Part shown: positions 29,091 to 40,200 of the stretch, piece by piece
Layout of the letters: each line of letters opens with the position of its first letter
Position numbering within the stretch: the stretch's first letter is position 1
Origin: Shewanella canadensis
Lineage (GTDB): Bacteria > Pseudomonadota > Gammaproteobacteria > Enterobacterales > Shewanellaceae
Reading direction: 5' to 3'
NCBI RefSeq assembly: GCF_003966225.1
Contig: NZ_RXNU01000001.1
Span: forward strand, 1-64,000
DNA: 64,000 nucleotides
The notes under the pieces: model-generated
What the model saw: the letters and a program-made list of their open reading frames with translations, nothing else
What the model was told of the DNA's origin: nothing
The model's database searches: none
Made by a program: the position numbers and the translations under genes

Positions 29091-31688
29091 GTGCTAGAAG
29101 CATATCGTAAACACGTCGAAGAGCGTGCTTCAGAGGGCGTAGTCCCTAAGCCACTAGATGCCCACCAAGTCGCCGAACTCGTTGAGCTGGTTAAGAGCCC
29201 ACCTGCAGGAGAAGAGGAGTTTATCCTGGACCTGCTGGAAAATAGAATTCCACCAGGTGTCGATGAAGCCGCTTATGTTAAAGCTGGTTTCCTGGATGCT
29301 GTCGCCAAAGGCGAAGCCAAGTCATCTATTCTGTCATCGGCTCGCGCCGTTGAACTGCTTGGCACCATGCTGGGCGGTTATAATATTCAACCGCTCATCG
29401 CTCAGCTAGATGTTGCAGAGCAGGCGCCTTTGGCCGTAGCTGCCCTATCTAAAACTCTGTTGATGTTTGATGCTTTCCACGATGTAGCAGAGAAGATGGA
29501 AGCCGGTAATGAGTTTGCTAAGCAGGTTGTTCATTCCTGGGCTGAGGCGCAGTGGTTTCTTAACCGCCCTAAGCTTGAAGAGAAGGTCTCTCTGACGGTA
29601 TTTAAAGTATCAGGTGAGACAAACACAGATGACTTGTCTCCTGCTCCCGATGCATGGTCACGCCCGGATATCCCATTGCACGCTTTAGCTATGCTAAAAA
29701 ATGCCCGTGAAGGTATTGTACCCGATGAGGCCGGTGTGATCGGTCCAATTAAAGAAATTGATCAGCTTAAGACTAAGGGTTTCCCATTAGTTTATGTTGG
29801 TGATGTTGTCGGTACCGGTTCTTCACGTAAATCTGCGACTAACTCGGTGCTTTGGTTCATGGGTGATGATATCCCTAATGTACCAAACAAGCGCGCTGGC
29901 GGTTTCTGTCTGGGCGGTAAGATCGCACCAATCTTCTTCAATACGATGGAAGATGCAGGTGCACTGCCTATCGAACTCGACGTTAGCAAGATGAATATGG
30001 GCGATGTTATCGATATCTACCCGTATCAGGGCGTCGTTAAGCGTCATGACTGCGATGAAGTTATCTCTGAGTTCTCACTTAAAACTGCCGTGTTAATGGA
30101 TGAAGTTCGCGCTGGTGGCCGTATTCCATTGATCATCGGTCGTGGCCTGACTGCTCGTGCCCGTGAAGTGCTAAAGCTTGAAGCATCAACCGTTTTCGTA
30201 TTACCACAAGATGTAGCCGATACCGGCAAAGGTTATACCCTTGCTCAGAAGATGGTTGGTAAGGCCTGTGGCGTTACCGGTATCCGTCCTGGTCAATACT
30301 GTGAGCCTAAGATGACCTCGGTTGGTTCGCAAGATACTACCGGTCCTATGACCCGTGATGAGCTTAAAGATCTTGCATGTCTTGGCTTCAGTGCCGACTT
30401 GACTATGCAGTCTTTCTGTCACACAGCGGCTTATCCTAAGCCTGTTGATGTGAATACGCACCACACTCTACCTGATTTCATCATGAATCGTGGTGGTGTC
30501 TCTTTGCGTCCTGGTGATGGTGTTATCCACTCTTGGTTAAACCGTATGCTACTGCCTGATACCGTAGGTACCGGTGGTGATTCACATACTCGTTTCCCGT
30601 TAGGTATTTCGTTCCCGGCAGGTTCGGGCCTCGTGGCCTTCGCCGCTGCGACTGGCGTAATGCCGCTCGATATGCCTGAATCAGTCTTGGTTCGTTTTAA
30701 AGGTGAAATGCAGCCAGGTATCACGTTACGTGATCTTGTCCATTCGATTCCGCATAAAGCGATCGAGCTGGGTCTACTTACCGTTGAAAAACAGGGTAAA
30801 GTAAACTTCTTCTCTGGTCGTGTACTTGAGATCGAAGGCTTGGAAAGCTTGAAAGTTGAGCAGGCATTTGAGTTATCTGATGCATCGGCCGAGCGTAGTG
30901 CTGCAGGCTGTAGTATCAAGCTGGATAAAGAGCCTGTTATCGAATATCTGAACTCTAACATTGTGATGTTGAAGTGGATGATAGCCGAAGGTTATGGCGA
31001 TCGTCGTACTATCGAGCGTCGTATTATCGCGATGCAAGAGTGGTTAGAAAACCCAGAGTTGATGGAAGCCGACAGTGATGCAGAGTATGCCGCGGTTATC
31101 GAAATTGACTTGAATGACATTAAAGAGCCAATCCTTTGTGCACCTAATGATCCTGATGATGCGGTACTGCTATCAGACGTTAAAGATACTAAGATCGACG
31201 AAGTTTTCGTGGGTTCTTGTATGACTAATATCGGTCATTTCCGTGCTACGGGTAAGATGCTGGATAAGTTTGCTACGACGCTACCGACGCGTCTATGGAT
31301 CACGCCTCCAACTAAGATGGATCGTGATCAGCTCACTGAAGAGGGTTATTACGCTATCTTCGGTCGCGTTGGTGCACGTGTTGAGATCCCCGGATGTTCG
31401 CTTTGTATGGGTAACCAGGCTCGTGTTGCCGATGGTGCGACAGTAGTTTCGACTTCGACTCGTAACTTCCCTAACCGCTTGGGTACAGGTGCTAATGTTT
31501 ATTTGGCATCGGCTGAATTGGCCGCGGTTGCAGCACTCCTCGGTCGTCTGCCAAGTTCTGATGAGTATCAGGAGTATGCTAAGCAGTTAGATGCAACAGC
31601 TGCCGATACATACCGTTATCTAAGCTTCGATAAGATGAGTTCTTATACTGAAAAAGCGGGCGAAGTTATCTTCCAGTCTGCGGTATAA
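29091..31688 (+). CDS. acnB: Aconitate hydratase B
   Basis: This is the TCA-cycle aconitase interconverting citrate and isocitrate with a 4Fe-4S cluster; family members also act as 2-methylisocitrate dehydratase and as RNA-binding apo-proteins. The GTG at 29091 is chosen because AGAGGA lies 8 bases upstream and the product then starts like E. coli AcnB ([11 protein letters not shown]) and has exactly 865 residues; an upstream TTG start is unsupported. Cluster ligands fall at Cys710, Cys769 and Cys772, the same numbers as in E. coli. The HEAT-like N-terminal domain, swivel domain (GTGSSRKSA) and catalytic domains are all present. Confidence 0.97.
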   Translation: MLEAYRKHVEERASEGVVPKPLDAHQVAELVELVKSPPAGEEEFILDLLENRIPPGVDEAAYVKAGFLDAVAKGEAKSSILSSARAVELLGTMLGGYNIQPLIAQLDVAEQAPLAVAALSKTLLMFDAFHDVAEKMEAGNEFAKQVVHSWAEAQWFLNRPKLEEKVSLTVFKVSGETNTDDLSPAPDAWSRPDIPLHALAMLKNAREGIVPDEAGVIGPIKEIDQLKTKGFPLVYVGDVVGTGSSRKSATNSVLWFMGDDIPNVPNKRAGGFCLGGKIAPIFFNTMEDAGALPIELDVSKMNMGDVIDIYPYQGVVKRHDCDEVISEFSLKTAVLMDEVRAGGRIPLIIGRGLTARAREVLKLEASTVFVLPQDVADTGKGYTLAQKMVGKACGVTGIRPGQYCEPKMTSVGSQDTTGPMTRDELKDLACLGFSADLTMQSFCHTAAYPKPVDVNTHHTLPDFIMNRGGVSLRPGDGVIHSWLNRMLLPDTVGTGGDSHTRFPLGISFPAGSGLVAFAAATGVMPLDMPESVLVRFKGEMQPGITLRDLVHSIPHKAIELGLLTVEKQGKVNFFSGRVLEIEGLESLKVEQAFELSDASAERSAAGCSIKLDKEPVIEYLNSNIVMLKWMIAEGYGDRRTIERRIIAMQEWLENPELMEADSDAEYAAVIEIDLNDIKEPILCAPNDPDDAVLLSDVKDTKIDEVFVGSCMTNIGHFRATGKMLDKFATTLPTRLWITPPTKMDRDQLTEEGYYAIFGRVGARVEIPGCSLCMGNQARVADGATVVSTSTRNFPNRLGTGANVYLASAELAAVAALLGRLPSSDEYQEYAKQLDATAADTYRYLSFDKMSSYTEKAGEVIFQSAV

Positions 31689-31767
31689 AATCAGGACGGG
31701 TCGGGGTCCACTTAAAGCATTAGCTTAGAAGGTGGACTTTGTCCCTTTGGGCGTTGTATTGATAGTT

Positions 31768-31781
31768 ATACCGATTGGTAT
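31768..31781. repeat. Solo MITE-end palindrome
   Basis: ATACCGATTGGTAT is identical to the right end of the MITE-like element (25642-25655). It stands alone between acnB and the shared terminator. Confidence 0.55.
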
Positions 31782-31800
31782 TTCAGTGCAGCAAACCAAC

Positions 31801-31840
31801 AAAAAAGGCTAGATTCATATCGATGAATCTAGCCTTTTTT
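31801..31840. terminator. Bidirectional terminator between acnB and rsd
   Basis: A perfect 18-bp inverted repeat with an ATCG loop runs from six A residues to six T residues, so it terminates both convergent genes. Confidence 0.94.
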
Positions 31841-31868
31841 ATTAAACTTTTTAGAACCTAGAACCGCA

Positions 31869-32336
31869 TTATGAGTGCTTTGTGTGCAGCACTTCCAGCA
31901 ATTGATCTTCTAATTCGAATCGTGTTTCCATCGCATGTCCTAAAGATGATAGATCTTTATCTAGCTGGAATAACACTTTATCATCTACGAACTCGGTATA
32001 TTTATCATTGAAATCTAAGGCTGAGTCTGTAGTTTCACTGATGCGGGGAACCAGATTCTGGGCAAGGGTTTGACTCGAAATCCCATGTTTTTCACAGGCG
32101 GTTACGACACGATCATAAACCTCGAAGTGCCCTTCAGAAACATAATCCATTAAGAGATCACAAAACTCTTTGATTGCGGTAATTGCTGGCAGTGATTTTT
32201 CGGTTGGTTCATAGGGAGGAATGCCTGCGATCTGGCAATAATTCACGAGTAGTTTGCGACGGTTATTGAGCCAATGATCGATAAGTGTGTTAGAACCACC
32301 CCATTTTTGTTCGGCTTTCTCTAGTTGTCTTAGCAT
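31869..32336 (-). CDS. rsd: Regulator of sigma D (Rsd/AlgQ family)
   Basis: This 155-residue helical protein matches the Rsd/AlgQ family, which binds region 4 of the housekeeping sigma-70 factor and favours use of alternative sigma factors. The N-terminus carries the family segments GGSNTLIDHWLNNRRKLL and YCQIAG, then FCDLLMDYVSEGHFEVYDRV, all aligned to E. coli Rsd; the C-terminal ETRFELEDQLL is also conserved. It is convergent with acnB and shares its terminator. Next to it, in the opposite direction, is hemE, as in E. coli where rsd and hemE are close. Confidence 0.92.
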   Translation of the reverse strand: MLRQLEKAEQKWGGSNTLIDHWLNNRRKLLVNYCQIAGIPPYEPTEKSLPAITAIKEFCDLLMDYVSEGHFEVYDRVVTACEKHGISSQTLAQNLVPRISETTDSALDFNDKYTEFVDDKVLFQLDKDLSSLGHAMETRFELEDQLLEVLHTKHS

Positions 32337-32861
32337 GATAGTTCCCGTTAAAGAGTTCTTCCCTGACTCCTAATGTAGGTGACAACTAGGGTAATGATCA
32401 ACCATTATTCGCTTATTTAGGCAGATATTATTAATTCGAAGATATGATTATTTTGTATACCGAAAAATGTGGGAATCGGAGAATTAAACAGCCAAAAATA
32501 AAATGCCCAGCGATAGAATGCTATCGCTGGGCGAGTAAAGGTTTTGCTGGCTCGATGCGACGAGCTTCTTGATTGTTCTTGCTAGCGCAGACTTTTTATA
32601 CCAAAGGCTGAAGACGTGTGCAACTTTTTTCTGTCATATTGAGAACATTAACGCCTATTTTTGGCCAAGGTATTTACATCCCGATGCTTCTCACTCTAAG
32701 TACGGCGGGGAATACAGAGATGGGTCAGTGGGTAGCAGATTAATCTGCCTTGAGTATGAAGAGGTTAATGTCACATAAATGAGCTGATAGAGGTTACTTT
32801 ATTCGCGTAAATGCTAAACTACTGACCCAGCGGAAATCAATAAATCTAGGAATAGAGCCAA
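32337..32861. other. Intergenic region between divergent rsd and hemE
   Basis: This 525-base gap should hold both divergent promoters. It contains a perfect 12-bp inverted repeat at 32505-32532 (listed separately). A 69-codon plus-strand frame at 32569-32778 has no ribosome site or recognisable family feature, so it is not called. Confidence 0.45.
32505..32532. repeat. Perfect inverted repeat upstream of rsd
   Basis: GCCCAGCGATAG and CTATCGCTGGGC are separated by AATG. On the minus strand the stem is followed by ATTTTATTTTT, which resembles a terminator, yet no gene reads into it from the right. On the plus strand there is no T-run. Confidence 0.7.
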
Positions 32862-33926
32862 ATGGCAGAATTAAAAAATGATCGTTATTTACGCGCCTTA
32901 CTAAAACAGCCTGTCGACAGAACACCTGTCTGGATGATGCGTCAAGCTGGCCGTTACCTTCCAGAATATAAAGCCACACGTGCAGAAGCCGGTGACTTTA
33001 TGTCTTTGTGTAAGAATCAGGATTTGGCTTGTGAAGTGACACTTCAGCCACTTCGACGTTATGATCTCGATGCAGCAATCCTATTCTCGGATATTTTGAC
33101 CATACCAGATGCTATGGGCTTAGGTCTGTACTTCGAAACGGGTGAAGGCCCACGTTTCCAGCGTCCGACCGATACGATCGATGCGATCAAGAAGCTATCA
33201 ATCCCGGATCCTGAAGATGAGCTCGGTTACGTCATGCGTGCCGTTAGCACTATTCGTCGTGAGCTAAAAGGCGAAGTGCCGTTAATTGGATTTTCAGGTT
33301 CTCCATGGACACTGGCGACTTATATGGTTGAAGGTGGTTCAAGCAAGACATTCGAGAAGATCAAGAAGATGGCCTACGAAGAGCCAAAGACATTGCACCT
33401 GCTACTCGATAAACTTGCTGACTCAGTGATTTTGTACCTAAACGCTCAAGTGGCTAACGGTGCTCAATCATTAATGATTTTCGATTCATGGGGTGGTGCA
33501 CTTTCACATCACGCTTACCGTGAGTTCTCATTACGTTATATGCAAAAAATTGTCGATGGTTTGACTCGTCACGCCGATGGCCGCCAGGTTCCGGTTACCT
33601 TGTTCACTAAAGGTGGCGGTTTATGGTTAGAATCAATGGCTGAAACAGGCTGTGATGCACTGGGTCTGGATTGGACTGTTGATATCGGTGATGCACGTCG
33701 TCGTGTTGGTCATAAAGTGGCCCTTCAGGGTAACATGGACCCATCGGTACTCTATGCTTCTCCTGAGCGCATCCATCAAGAGGTGGATCAGATCCTATCA
33801 AGCTACGGCGAAGGTACAGGTCACGTGTTCAACTTGGGCCATGGTATTCACCAGCATGTCGATCCGGAGCACGCAGGTTCTTTCATTAAGTCTGTGCACG
33901 AGTTATCGGCTCAATACCACAAGTAA
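32862..33926 (+). CDS. hemE: Uroporphyrinogen decarboxylase
   Basis: This cytoplasmic enzyme decarboxylates the four acetate side chains of uroporphyrinogen III to give coproporphyrinogen III in haem synthesis. Both family signatures are present: [15 protein letters not shown] near the N-terminus and [13 protein letters not shown] in the middle. The catalytic aspartate lies in [16 protein letters not shown], and the C-terminal NLGHGI segment is intact. The length (354 residues) matches E. coli HemE. A terminator follows about 35 bases after the stop. Abundant haem synthesis suits an organism with many c-type cytochromes. Confidence 0.97.
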   Translation: MAELKNDRYLRALLKQPVDRTPVWMMRQAGRYLPEYKATRAEAGDFMSLCKNQDLACEVTLQPLRRYDLDAAILFSDILTIPDAMGLGLYFETGEGPRFQRPTDTIDAIKKLSIPDPEDELGYVMRAVSTIRRELKGEVPLIGFSGSPWTLATYMVEGGSSKTFEKIKKMAYEEPKTLHLLLDKLADSVILYLNAQVANGAQSLMIFDSWGGALSHHAYREFSLRYMQKIVDGLTRHADGRQVPVTLFTKGGGLWLESMAETGCDALGLDWTVDIGDARRRVGHKVALQGNMDPSVLYASPERIHQEVDQILSSYGEGTGHVFNLGHGIHQHVDPEHAGSFIKSVHELSAQYHK

Positions 33927-33958
33927 TCTATAACCTTTAGTACTCTTGTTGTGTTAAT

Positions 33959-33986
33959 AAGGCTCGCATATTGCGGGCCTTTTTAT
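33959..33986 (+). terminator. hemE terminator
   Basis: AAGGCTCGCA and TGCGGGCCTT form a 10-bp stem with one G-T pair and a 3-base loop, followed by a T-run. Confidence 0.88.
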
Positions 33987-34469
33987 TGATTGTGGCTAAG
34001 AGGGGGTCACCTGAGTATCGCGAAATTATCACAAAAGTGTCCACATCGAACTTCTGGATGTGATTTTCATCTGTTTTTCATCCGATATATGTGGATTACA
34101 GATCTTTTAATGCGCTATATCAAGGCTTACAAAATCAGATAAATGCAGGCTATTGACTACTTTAGCAACGAGTAAAGCAAAACGGGTTTTATCCTGTCTG
34201 TAAATGCGCTATTTTGCATGCCGAAGTTATGATGACTCTCTTTAGTTATTTTTTTATGCAGTTGTCAGGGCTTTAGTTGTGAGTTTTTTGGTCGTTGTTA
34301 TTAGGTAGCAAGTTTTCAATGTAAGTCTGAGTTTTTTGCACCGGGAGTGTGCAAGGTAACAGCATAATCGATTAGGGCGCTCAAGGATTAGATGACACCC
34401 ATCAAACCCCTTAAAATTGAAATGCCATATCGGCTCTGAGTGAAAAATGTTCATTGAAATTGGTATAAG
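33987..34469. other. Intergenic region upstream of the second GGDEF/EAL gene
   Basis: About 480 bases of AT-rich sequence without a credible gene; a 66-codon minus-strand frame at 34254-34454 has no support. The stretch ends in TTGGTATAAGATG, leaving only a weak ribosome site for the next gene. Confidence 0.4.
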
Positions 34470-37082
34470 ATGCGTATAGGCAAAAAGTTAATCGTCTTTA
34501 TTGTAGGTTTCTGCCTGCCCGCGGTGATTTCTGTCTCTTATTGTTTAAGCATGTGGTTCGATCACAGGGTAGAGACATTTAAACAAAGTGCGGTCAATAT
34601 TGAGCTAAGCACGATTCAATCCCAGATAGAAAAAGATATAAAGCAGCTCGAATTATTAGCAAAAGTCTACGCTTTACCCCTTTCAAAACTTGCCATCAAA
34701 GAGAGAGTTTCATTAGATGAAGCCTGGCGTGATAGTCTGCTTGCCGATCATCTGAGTTTGTTTTATCTGAATAATGGTGAACTGCAGCCATTTTCCCCCA
34801 TATATGATGACGTCACGTCATTTGGATTCGACTCTATTCCTGCCCTACTACAAGATACGACTCAAGCCCTGTCAGGTATTTATATGCTGCAGGATAAGAG
34901 CTTTATCGTCAGCTTAGTGCCTATTTCACAGAGCAGGTCGGTCGTATTAGCCAGAAGGCTTACACCCGCTTATCTCTCTACCTATGGCCTTAAAGGTTTA
35001 GTCTCAAACATCGATATGGTACAGGGGGAGGCAATTGAGACTCTTGATGCCTATAGTGATAATCCTATATTCAGTTTGAAAGTGCCAAGCCTGATTTCTG
35101 AAAGACCAGCATATCTGGAAGTTCAGTTTTCAGAAGCTGCGTTTAACCAGGTAAAATTGAAATATGATCTGGTGACCTTCTCTATCGTTGGCGTCGGGTT
35201 ATTGATACTCATCATCGGCTATATCTGGCTAAAAATGGGGCTTATTCGCCCCTTCCGTCGACTGATGACTCAAGTTGCAGATATCGATCCCATCGCCAAA
35301 ACCTACACTCCGCTTGTCGGTAGTGGTTGCTCTGAACTTGTCATCATGGCTGATAGGGTTAACACCTTGCTGGCTAGAATTTTTCAACAAAAAGAACGAT
35401 TTAAGACGACGCTGGAGTCAATTGCCGAGGCGGTTATTCTAACCGACATAGAGGCTAAGGTCGTTTACCTAAACCCTCAGGCCGAGCAATTATTAGGAGT
35501 GAAAAGTAATAATGCCATCGGTGTGACCGTGGACTCATTGCTTTCAACTGACAAAAGTATCAAAGATGAGCTGCGTGAGTTTATGCGTAGTCAGGCTCAA
35601 GCGCCCATATTGAGTAAATTAAAACTGAAAACTGACAAGACTCGAATCCTGGAGCGCAGTATCAGTAATTTGCTTAATCATCAGCGGGTAGTGATAGGTA
35701 CTGTGATTGTGCTTCGTGATGTTACCCAGGAAGAGTTACTTAAAATGCAGCTCAGACAAAAGGCTAATATCGACTCCATCACTTCACTGCTGAATCGTCG
35801 CGCCTTCGAAGAGAGGTTGGAAAAATTTAGCCATGATGCTCAATCTATCGCGATCTGCTATTTCGACCTTGAGCAGTTTAAGTTAATCAATGACTCCTGC
35901 GGGCACAGCGCCGGAGATACCATGTTGGCAATGGTGGCCAAAGCGATGCAATCTTGTTTGAGCAAGGATGAGATGCTAGCCAGGCTTGGGGGAGACGAGT
36001 TTGGATTAGCGATTAGGGATCATAACGCGTTAGAGGTGGCTCAACTTGTAAAAAGAGTCACTGCGAGTGTTTCAATGCAGGTACTGCGCGATAATGGGTG
36101 CCACTATAAGGTCGGAATTAGTGCCGGTGTGGCTATTGCTCGGGCACCCTACATCAGTCCGAAAGAGATGCTTAAGGATGCCGATGTGGCGTGTATTGCC
36201 GCTAAGCGAAAAGGCTGCAATCAAGTTCACTTTTACGATGATAACGATAAAGAATCCATCTATCAGCGCAACGCGCCTATGTGGGCGGTGAGAATTGGTC
36301 AGGCGATAGAGCATAATGAACTACTGCTCTATTACCAGCCAATCAAAGGCATGGGTCCGGGCGAGCATCGTCAGCGTATGGAGATCTTACTTCGCATTCA
36401 GGAGCCTTGTGGGCGTATCTTATCCCCAGCCCAGTTTATCGAAGCAGCAGAGCGTTTTAAGCTAATGAATGATGTCGATAAAGAGGTCATTCGAAAGGCA
36501 TTCCTGTGGCTGTCTCTCCATGAGGAGATTTGGGATGATCACTGCATCTCGATTAACCTTTCCGGCAATAGCTTAGGTGCCGAAGGCATGGTGGAGTACA
36601 TTGCCGAACAGTTCAAGCGCTTCGAGATCCCGAGCAAATGTATCTGTTTTGAGATCACTGAAACCAGTGCAATTCAAAATAGAAATCGAGCCATGGATAT
36701 GCTCAATTACCTGCGCAAACTGGGCTTTTCATTTGCCTTAGATGATTTCGGAACAGGCTTCGCCTCATATGGCTACTTGAAAGAGCTTCCTGTTGATTAC
36801 GTCAAAATTGATGGTTGCTTTGTAAAAAGTTTAGCGACTAATGCAAAAGACTTTGCCATCGTTAAGTCCATTCATGATGTCTGTGGTGTGATGGGGATAG
36901 AGACGGTTGCGGAGTTTGTTGAGAATCAGGATATTATCGACAGACTTGAAGATATCGGCATTAACTATGCTCAGGGCTATGCTATAGGTCGTCCTAAACC
37001 TTTAGACACTTATATGGAACTTTGGCGGTCAAGAGGGCAGCAGTTGCAAGCTAAGCCTACCCTTGAGCTTGTCAGTGCCTGA
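34470..37082 (+). CDS. Membrane PAS/GGDEF/EAL c-di-GMP protein with altered EAL motif
   Basis: This 870-residue protein has an N-terminal transmembrane helix (about 7-29), a periplasmic sensor region, a second helix near 232-252, a HAMP-like segment, a PAS domain (about 310-425), a GGDEF domain with an intact GGDEF near residue 510, and an EAL domain. The EAL signature reads EIL (MEILLRI), but the catalytic Glu and other family residues persist: SINLSGNS, CFEITET, DDFGTGFAS, VKIDG and ETVAEF. Phosphodiesterase activity is therefore possible, not certain. It stands alone between terminators. The ribosome site before the ATG is weak. Confidence 0.88.
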   Translation: MRIGKKLIVFIVGFCLPAVISVSYCLSMWFDHRVETFKQSAVNIELSTIQSQIEKDIKQLELLAKVYALPLSKLAIKERVSLDEAWRDSLLADHLSLFYLNNGELQPFSPIYDDVTSFGFDSIPALLQDTTQALSGIYMLQDKSFIVSLVPISQSRSVVLARRLTPAYLSTYGLKGLVSNIDMVQGEAIETLDAYSDNPIFSLKVPSLISERPAYLEVQFSEAAFNQVKLKYDLVTFSIVGVGLLILIIGYIWLKMGLIRPFRRLMTQVADIDPIAKTYTPLVGSGCSELVIMADRVNTLLARIFQQKERFKTTLESIAEAVILTDIEAKVVYLNPQAEQLLGVKSNNAIGVTVDSLLSTDKSIKDELREFMRSQAQAPILSKLKLKTDKTRILERSISNLLNHQRVVIGTVIVLRDVTQEELLKMQLRQKANIDSITSLLNRRAFEERLEKFSHDAQSIAICYFDLEQFKLINDSCGHSAGDTMLAMVAKAMQSCLSKDEMLARLGGDEFGLAIRDHNALEVAQLVKRVTASVSMQVLRDNGCHYKVGISAGVAIARAPYISPKEMLKDADVACIAAKRKGCNQVHFYDDNDKESIYQRNAPMWAVRIGQAIEHNELLLYYQPIKGMGPGEHRQRMEILLRIQEPCGRILSPAQFIEAAERFKLMNDVDKEVIRKAFLWLSLHEEIWDDHCISINLSGNSLGAEGMVEYIAEQFKRFEIPSKCICFEITETSAIQNRNRAMDMLNYLRKLGFSFALDDFGTGFASYGYLKELPVDYVKIDGCFVKSLATNAKDFAIVKSIHDVCGVMGIETVAEFVENQDIIDRLEDIGINYAQGYAIGRPKPLDTYMELWRSRGQQLQAKPTLELVSA

Positions 37083-37203
37083 AGCTTGAAGCTAAGAGTC
37101 TGGCTTAGTCTTGCTAATGATTGTACAACCAATGAACTTGTTGATGCTACTACCATATTTCAGTCGATGACAATTCACTAGATAGTCATTCAGTAGATAA
37201 GAA

Positions 37204-37235
37204 TAAGGCCTGATACTCAAGAATATCAGGCCTTA
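37204..37235. terminator. Hairpin between convergent genes
   Basis: TAAGGCCTGATA and TATCAGGCCTTA form a perfect 12-bp stem with an 8-base loop in the gap between the convergent GGDEF/EAL and repeat-lipoprotein genes. T-runs are poor on both sides, so termination may be weak. Confidence 0.6.
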
Positions 37236-37279
37236 AAAGTCTATGTTGCAGTGGAATGTTTCACAGCGCCATAACAGCT

Positions 37280-40200
37280 TTAGTTTACTGTCAGATTCAC
37301 CTTAATCAGCCACCATGCTCTGGCTTGAATATCACCCATCTCGATGACTCCGCCCGCGCGGTAGGGCTTAGCAAAGTGCACCAAGGTGATTGGCTCTATA
37401 GCCTGATAGGTACCGGCAGAGAGTGATGCATTGAAGGCATCTTTTTTATCGAAGCTCACTGTTACTTCAGAGTTTGTGGGTTGTCTGAGACCCGGGCACT
37501 CATATCGGATTTTCGCACCTACGGGATACGCAATTTTACTGCCATCGGGACAATGGCTGGTATTTTGCAACCTGACTGTCATTAGGGCACAACCAACTAA
37601 ACTTGCCGGCTCCTGACAAACTGAAACCGTCTTAGTGGTATAACCGCCAGATTTCTGAAGGTTATCACCCATAGTCTCGGCTTCAGAGCGGGTATCGAAG
37701 GCTGAAAAGTATGTCATGTCTCCGGCTGCCACATCGATAAGAGAGATTATCGAAAGCTCGGTGCCGTCGAATGTGAGTACAGATTGCTCACCGCTTCTCT
37801 CTTCGATGGGAGATACTTGAGTAAAGTAGTCTATTGAATCAGGCAGGTAATTATCTCCTCCATCATCGGTGACGGTTATATAGACGTAGTTATTACCACG
37901 GGAGCCAGGATACTGTAGGATTCTTAGCGTACCATTCTGGCTTAAATCATAAACCTCTGGTTTTTCTGTGTGTTTGAATTTGTAGCTAAGAGTACCGAAT
38001 TGATTGCCAAGCTCTGCAGGCGCCATCTCCAATCCGGGGTAATAACTCGCGCCGGGTACCTGTTTGGCGATGGTCAACCCAGGATGCCTGGCCTTACCGA
38101 CGTTAACGGTGAAGCTGCGGATTGTGTCCTCAAAGTTGCGGCTCACCTCAGTTACTTGTACCTCAGCCGAACCAGCACCCTGAATCGTCAGTGCGCCGCT
38201 ACTTGAGTCTGCAGTCACTACTTGTCGGTCGCTATAATCGACAAAGTACTTGATTGAACTCTCAGTAGCCGTTCCCGATACAGCAGGTGAAGTAAGCTGC
38301 TTATCCTCTTCATATATCGTATCGACAAGCGTCGAATTTAGGCCCAAGTTCACATTCGTTGCGGCTTTTTCTACCGTTATTGGTAGATAAATTTTGCGGG
38401 AGGCGATTGCTCCATTACCTGAATCTGTGATGATGTAATTGGTATGGCCTGCATTTTTAATGGTAACAGTGCGATCAACAAGATTTATATCGACAACATC
38501 ACCAGGCTGGCCGTTGTCCAGAGTATAACTGAGCTGTCCGACGACACCTGAAATTGGGAGGCTGACTACCTTATCGGCGACAAAATTGGTTCTGATTGGG
38601 TCTGCTAGCAATGTTCCAGCAGCATAGTTTACATCTATGTAGAAGTCCGTTGTCTGGCTAAGGTAGTAATCGTTACCATGATCGGTTGCGGTTATCCAGC
38701 CTCGACCGGCACCGGTTAAGGTGATGACCTTAGTTGTCGGGTCTTGGGTTAACACATTGGCCTTCGATTGGGCTGAAATCATGTAGGTGACTGGCCCCTG
38801 ATTATTTCTAGGGTTTGGAGTAAACACTGTGTTATTAGCGACATTGTTAACACGACTATCATCGACACTGAATTGATCGTTAGTGAGTTTGTTGATAGTC
38901 ACAAAGAAACTGGTGGTTTGCGGTATGTAGAACGGGTCGCCATCATCGGTGACACTTATTTCAGCCTTACCGGGTTTCAGTACCGTCATATCCCCCGATT
39001 GTGCATCTATGCTCACCACATCCGTTGCGCTGCCAGTTGCAAGAGAGAAGCTTAGCTTGCCTTGTCTGCTTGCAACTTGTGCCGATATCATCTTGTTCTC
39101 TTGATAAGAGCTCTCAAGATCTACCGAAGATAACGATGCCGATTGAACACGTTCTACTTTTACTGTAGTAACGATTGTCTTACTCAGATAGTTTCTGTTA
39201 CCCGCATCAGTGATCTTTACTTTAGTCTCACCGATACCGCTGAAACTGTATTGTCCGGTTTCACTGTTGATAAAGTTGATCACATCGGTCGACTCGCCAT
39301 CGACAATTTCGAAAGTGAGTGTTCCCTGAGCGCCGGTTGCTTGCAGTCTTGGTTCATCATCGAATCCATATGGGATCGTCAGAGCGCTGGTTTTCAAACC
39401 TGTGTTATCGGCTTTGTTAATGCTGACTTTAAAGGTTTGCTTGGCGATATCTTGATGATTATCTTCAGCTGTCTGGCTGACGACAATTTCTGTCTCACCG
39501 GCTCCCCTGATGTTCATCACACCCGTTATCGGATGGATCTGCACAACATCCTGATTGGCATTCTCTGCGATAGCGAAGCTTATCTCACTACTCGGTGAGC
39601 CTGAATAAATCGGAAGCAGGGTGCCACCAAAAACCAGTGGTTTATTGGTTATGTCTCGGTAGGATGCAAACTGAGAGTCAGCAGCTTCAACGGTAATGGA
39701 AAACTGACTCTCGCTGCTTTGGTAGTTACGACCCCCGTCATCTTTGACGGTAACTTGAGTCAGCCCCTCACCCCAAACAATTAGCGAACCAGTGATGTCT
39801 ATTTTGACAACATCGTCAGGATAATCAGCGCTGAGCTCGTAGAGCAATTGACCTTTTGCACCACTAACGCTGACCTGGTGAATCGCTCCGGCAGTATAAG
39901 AGTAAGAGTAGTTATTAGTCAGCAGAGGATCACGACTGGCCTTATCGACAGTAACATTTAGCGATCTGCTTGTGGCTTTATACTGGCTGTTACCACTATC
40001 GGTAACGATTAATTTGGTTTGACCGACATTTAATAGGGTTAGGCTATTTTGATTTACCCGCACAACGTCATTAGCTGCGCCGTCGGCTAAGGTAAAACTG
40101 ATACTACCCAGAGAACCATTGACTACAGGTGTCAGGCTGCCAGAGGGTGAATAGTCAGCCCTGATATCTGGAGCAATGAGCCCTGGGTGAGTTAATTTCT

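Noticed and set aside
32569..32778. 69-codon frame between rsd and hemE
   Set aside because: No ribosome site or recognisable family feature; the hairpin beside it is better explained as a regulatory or RNA element.
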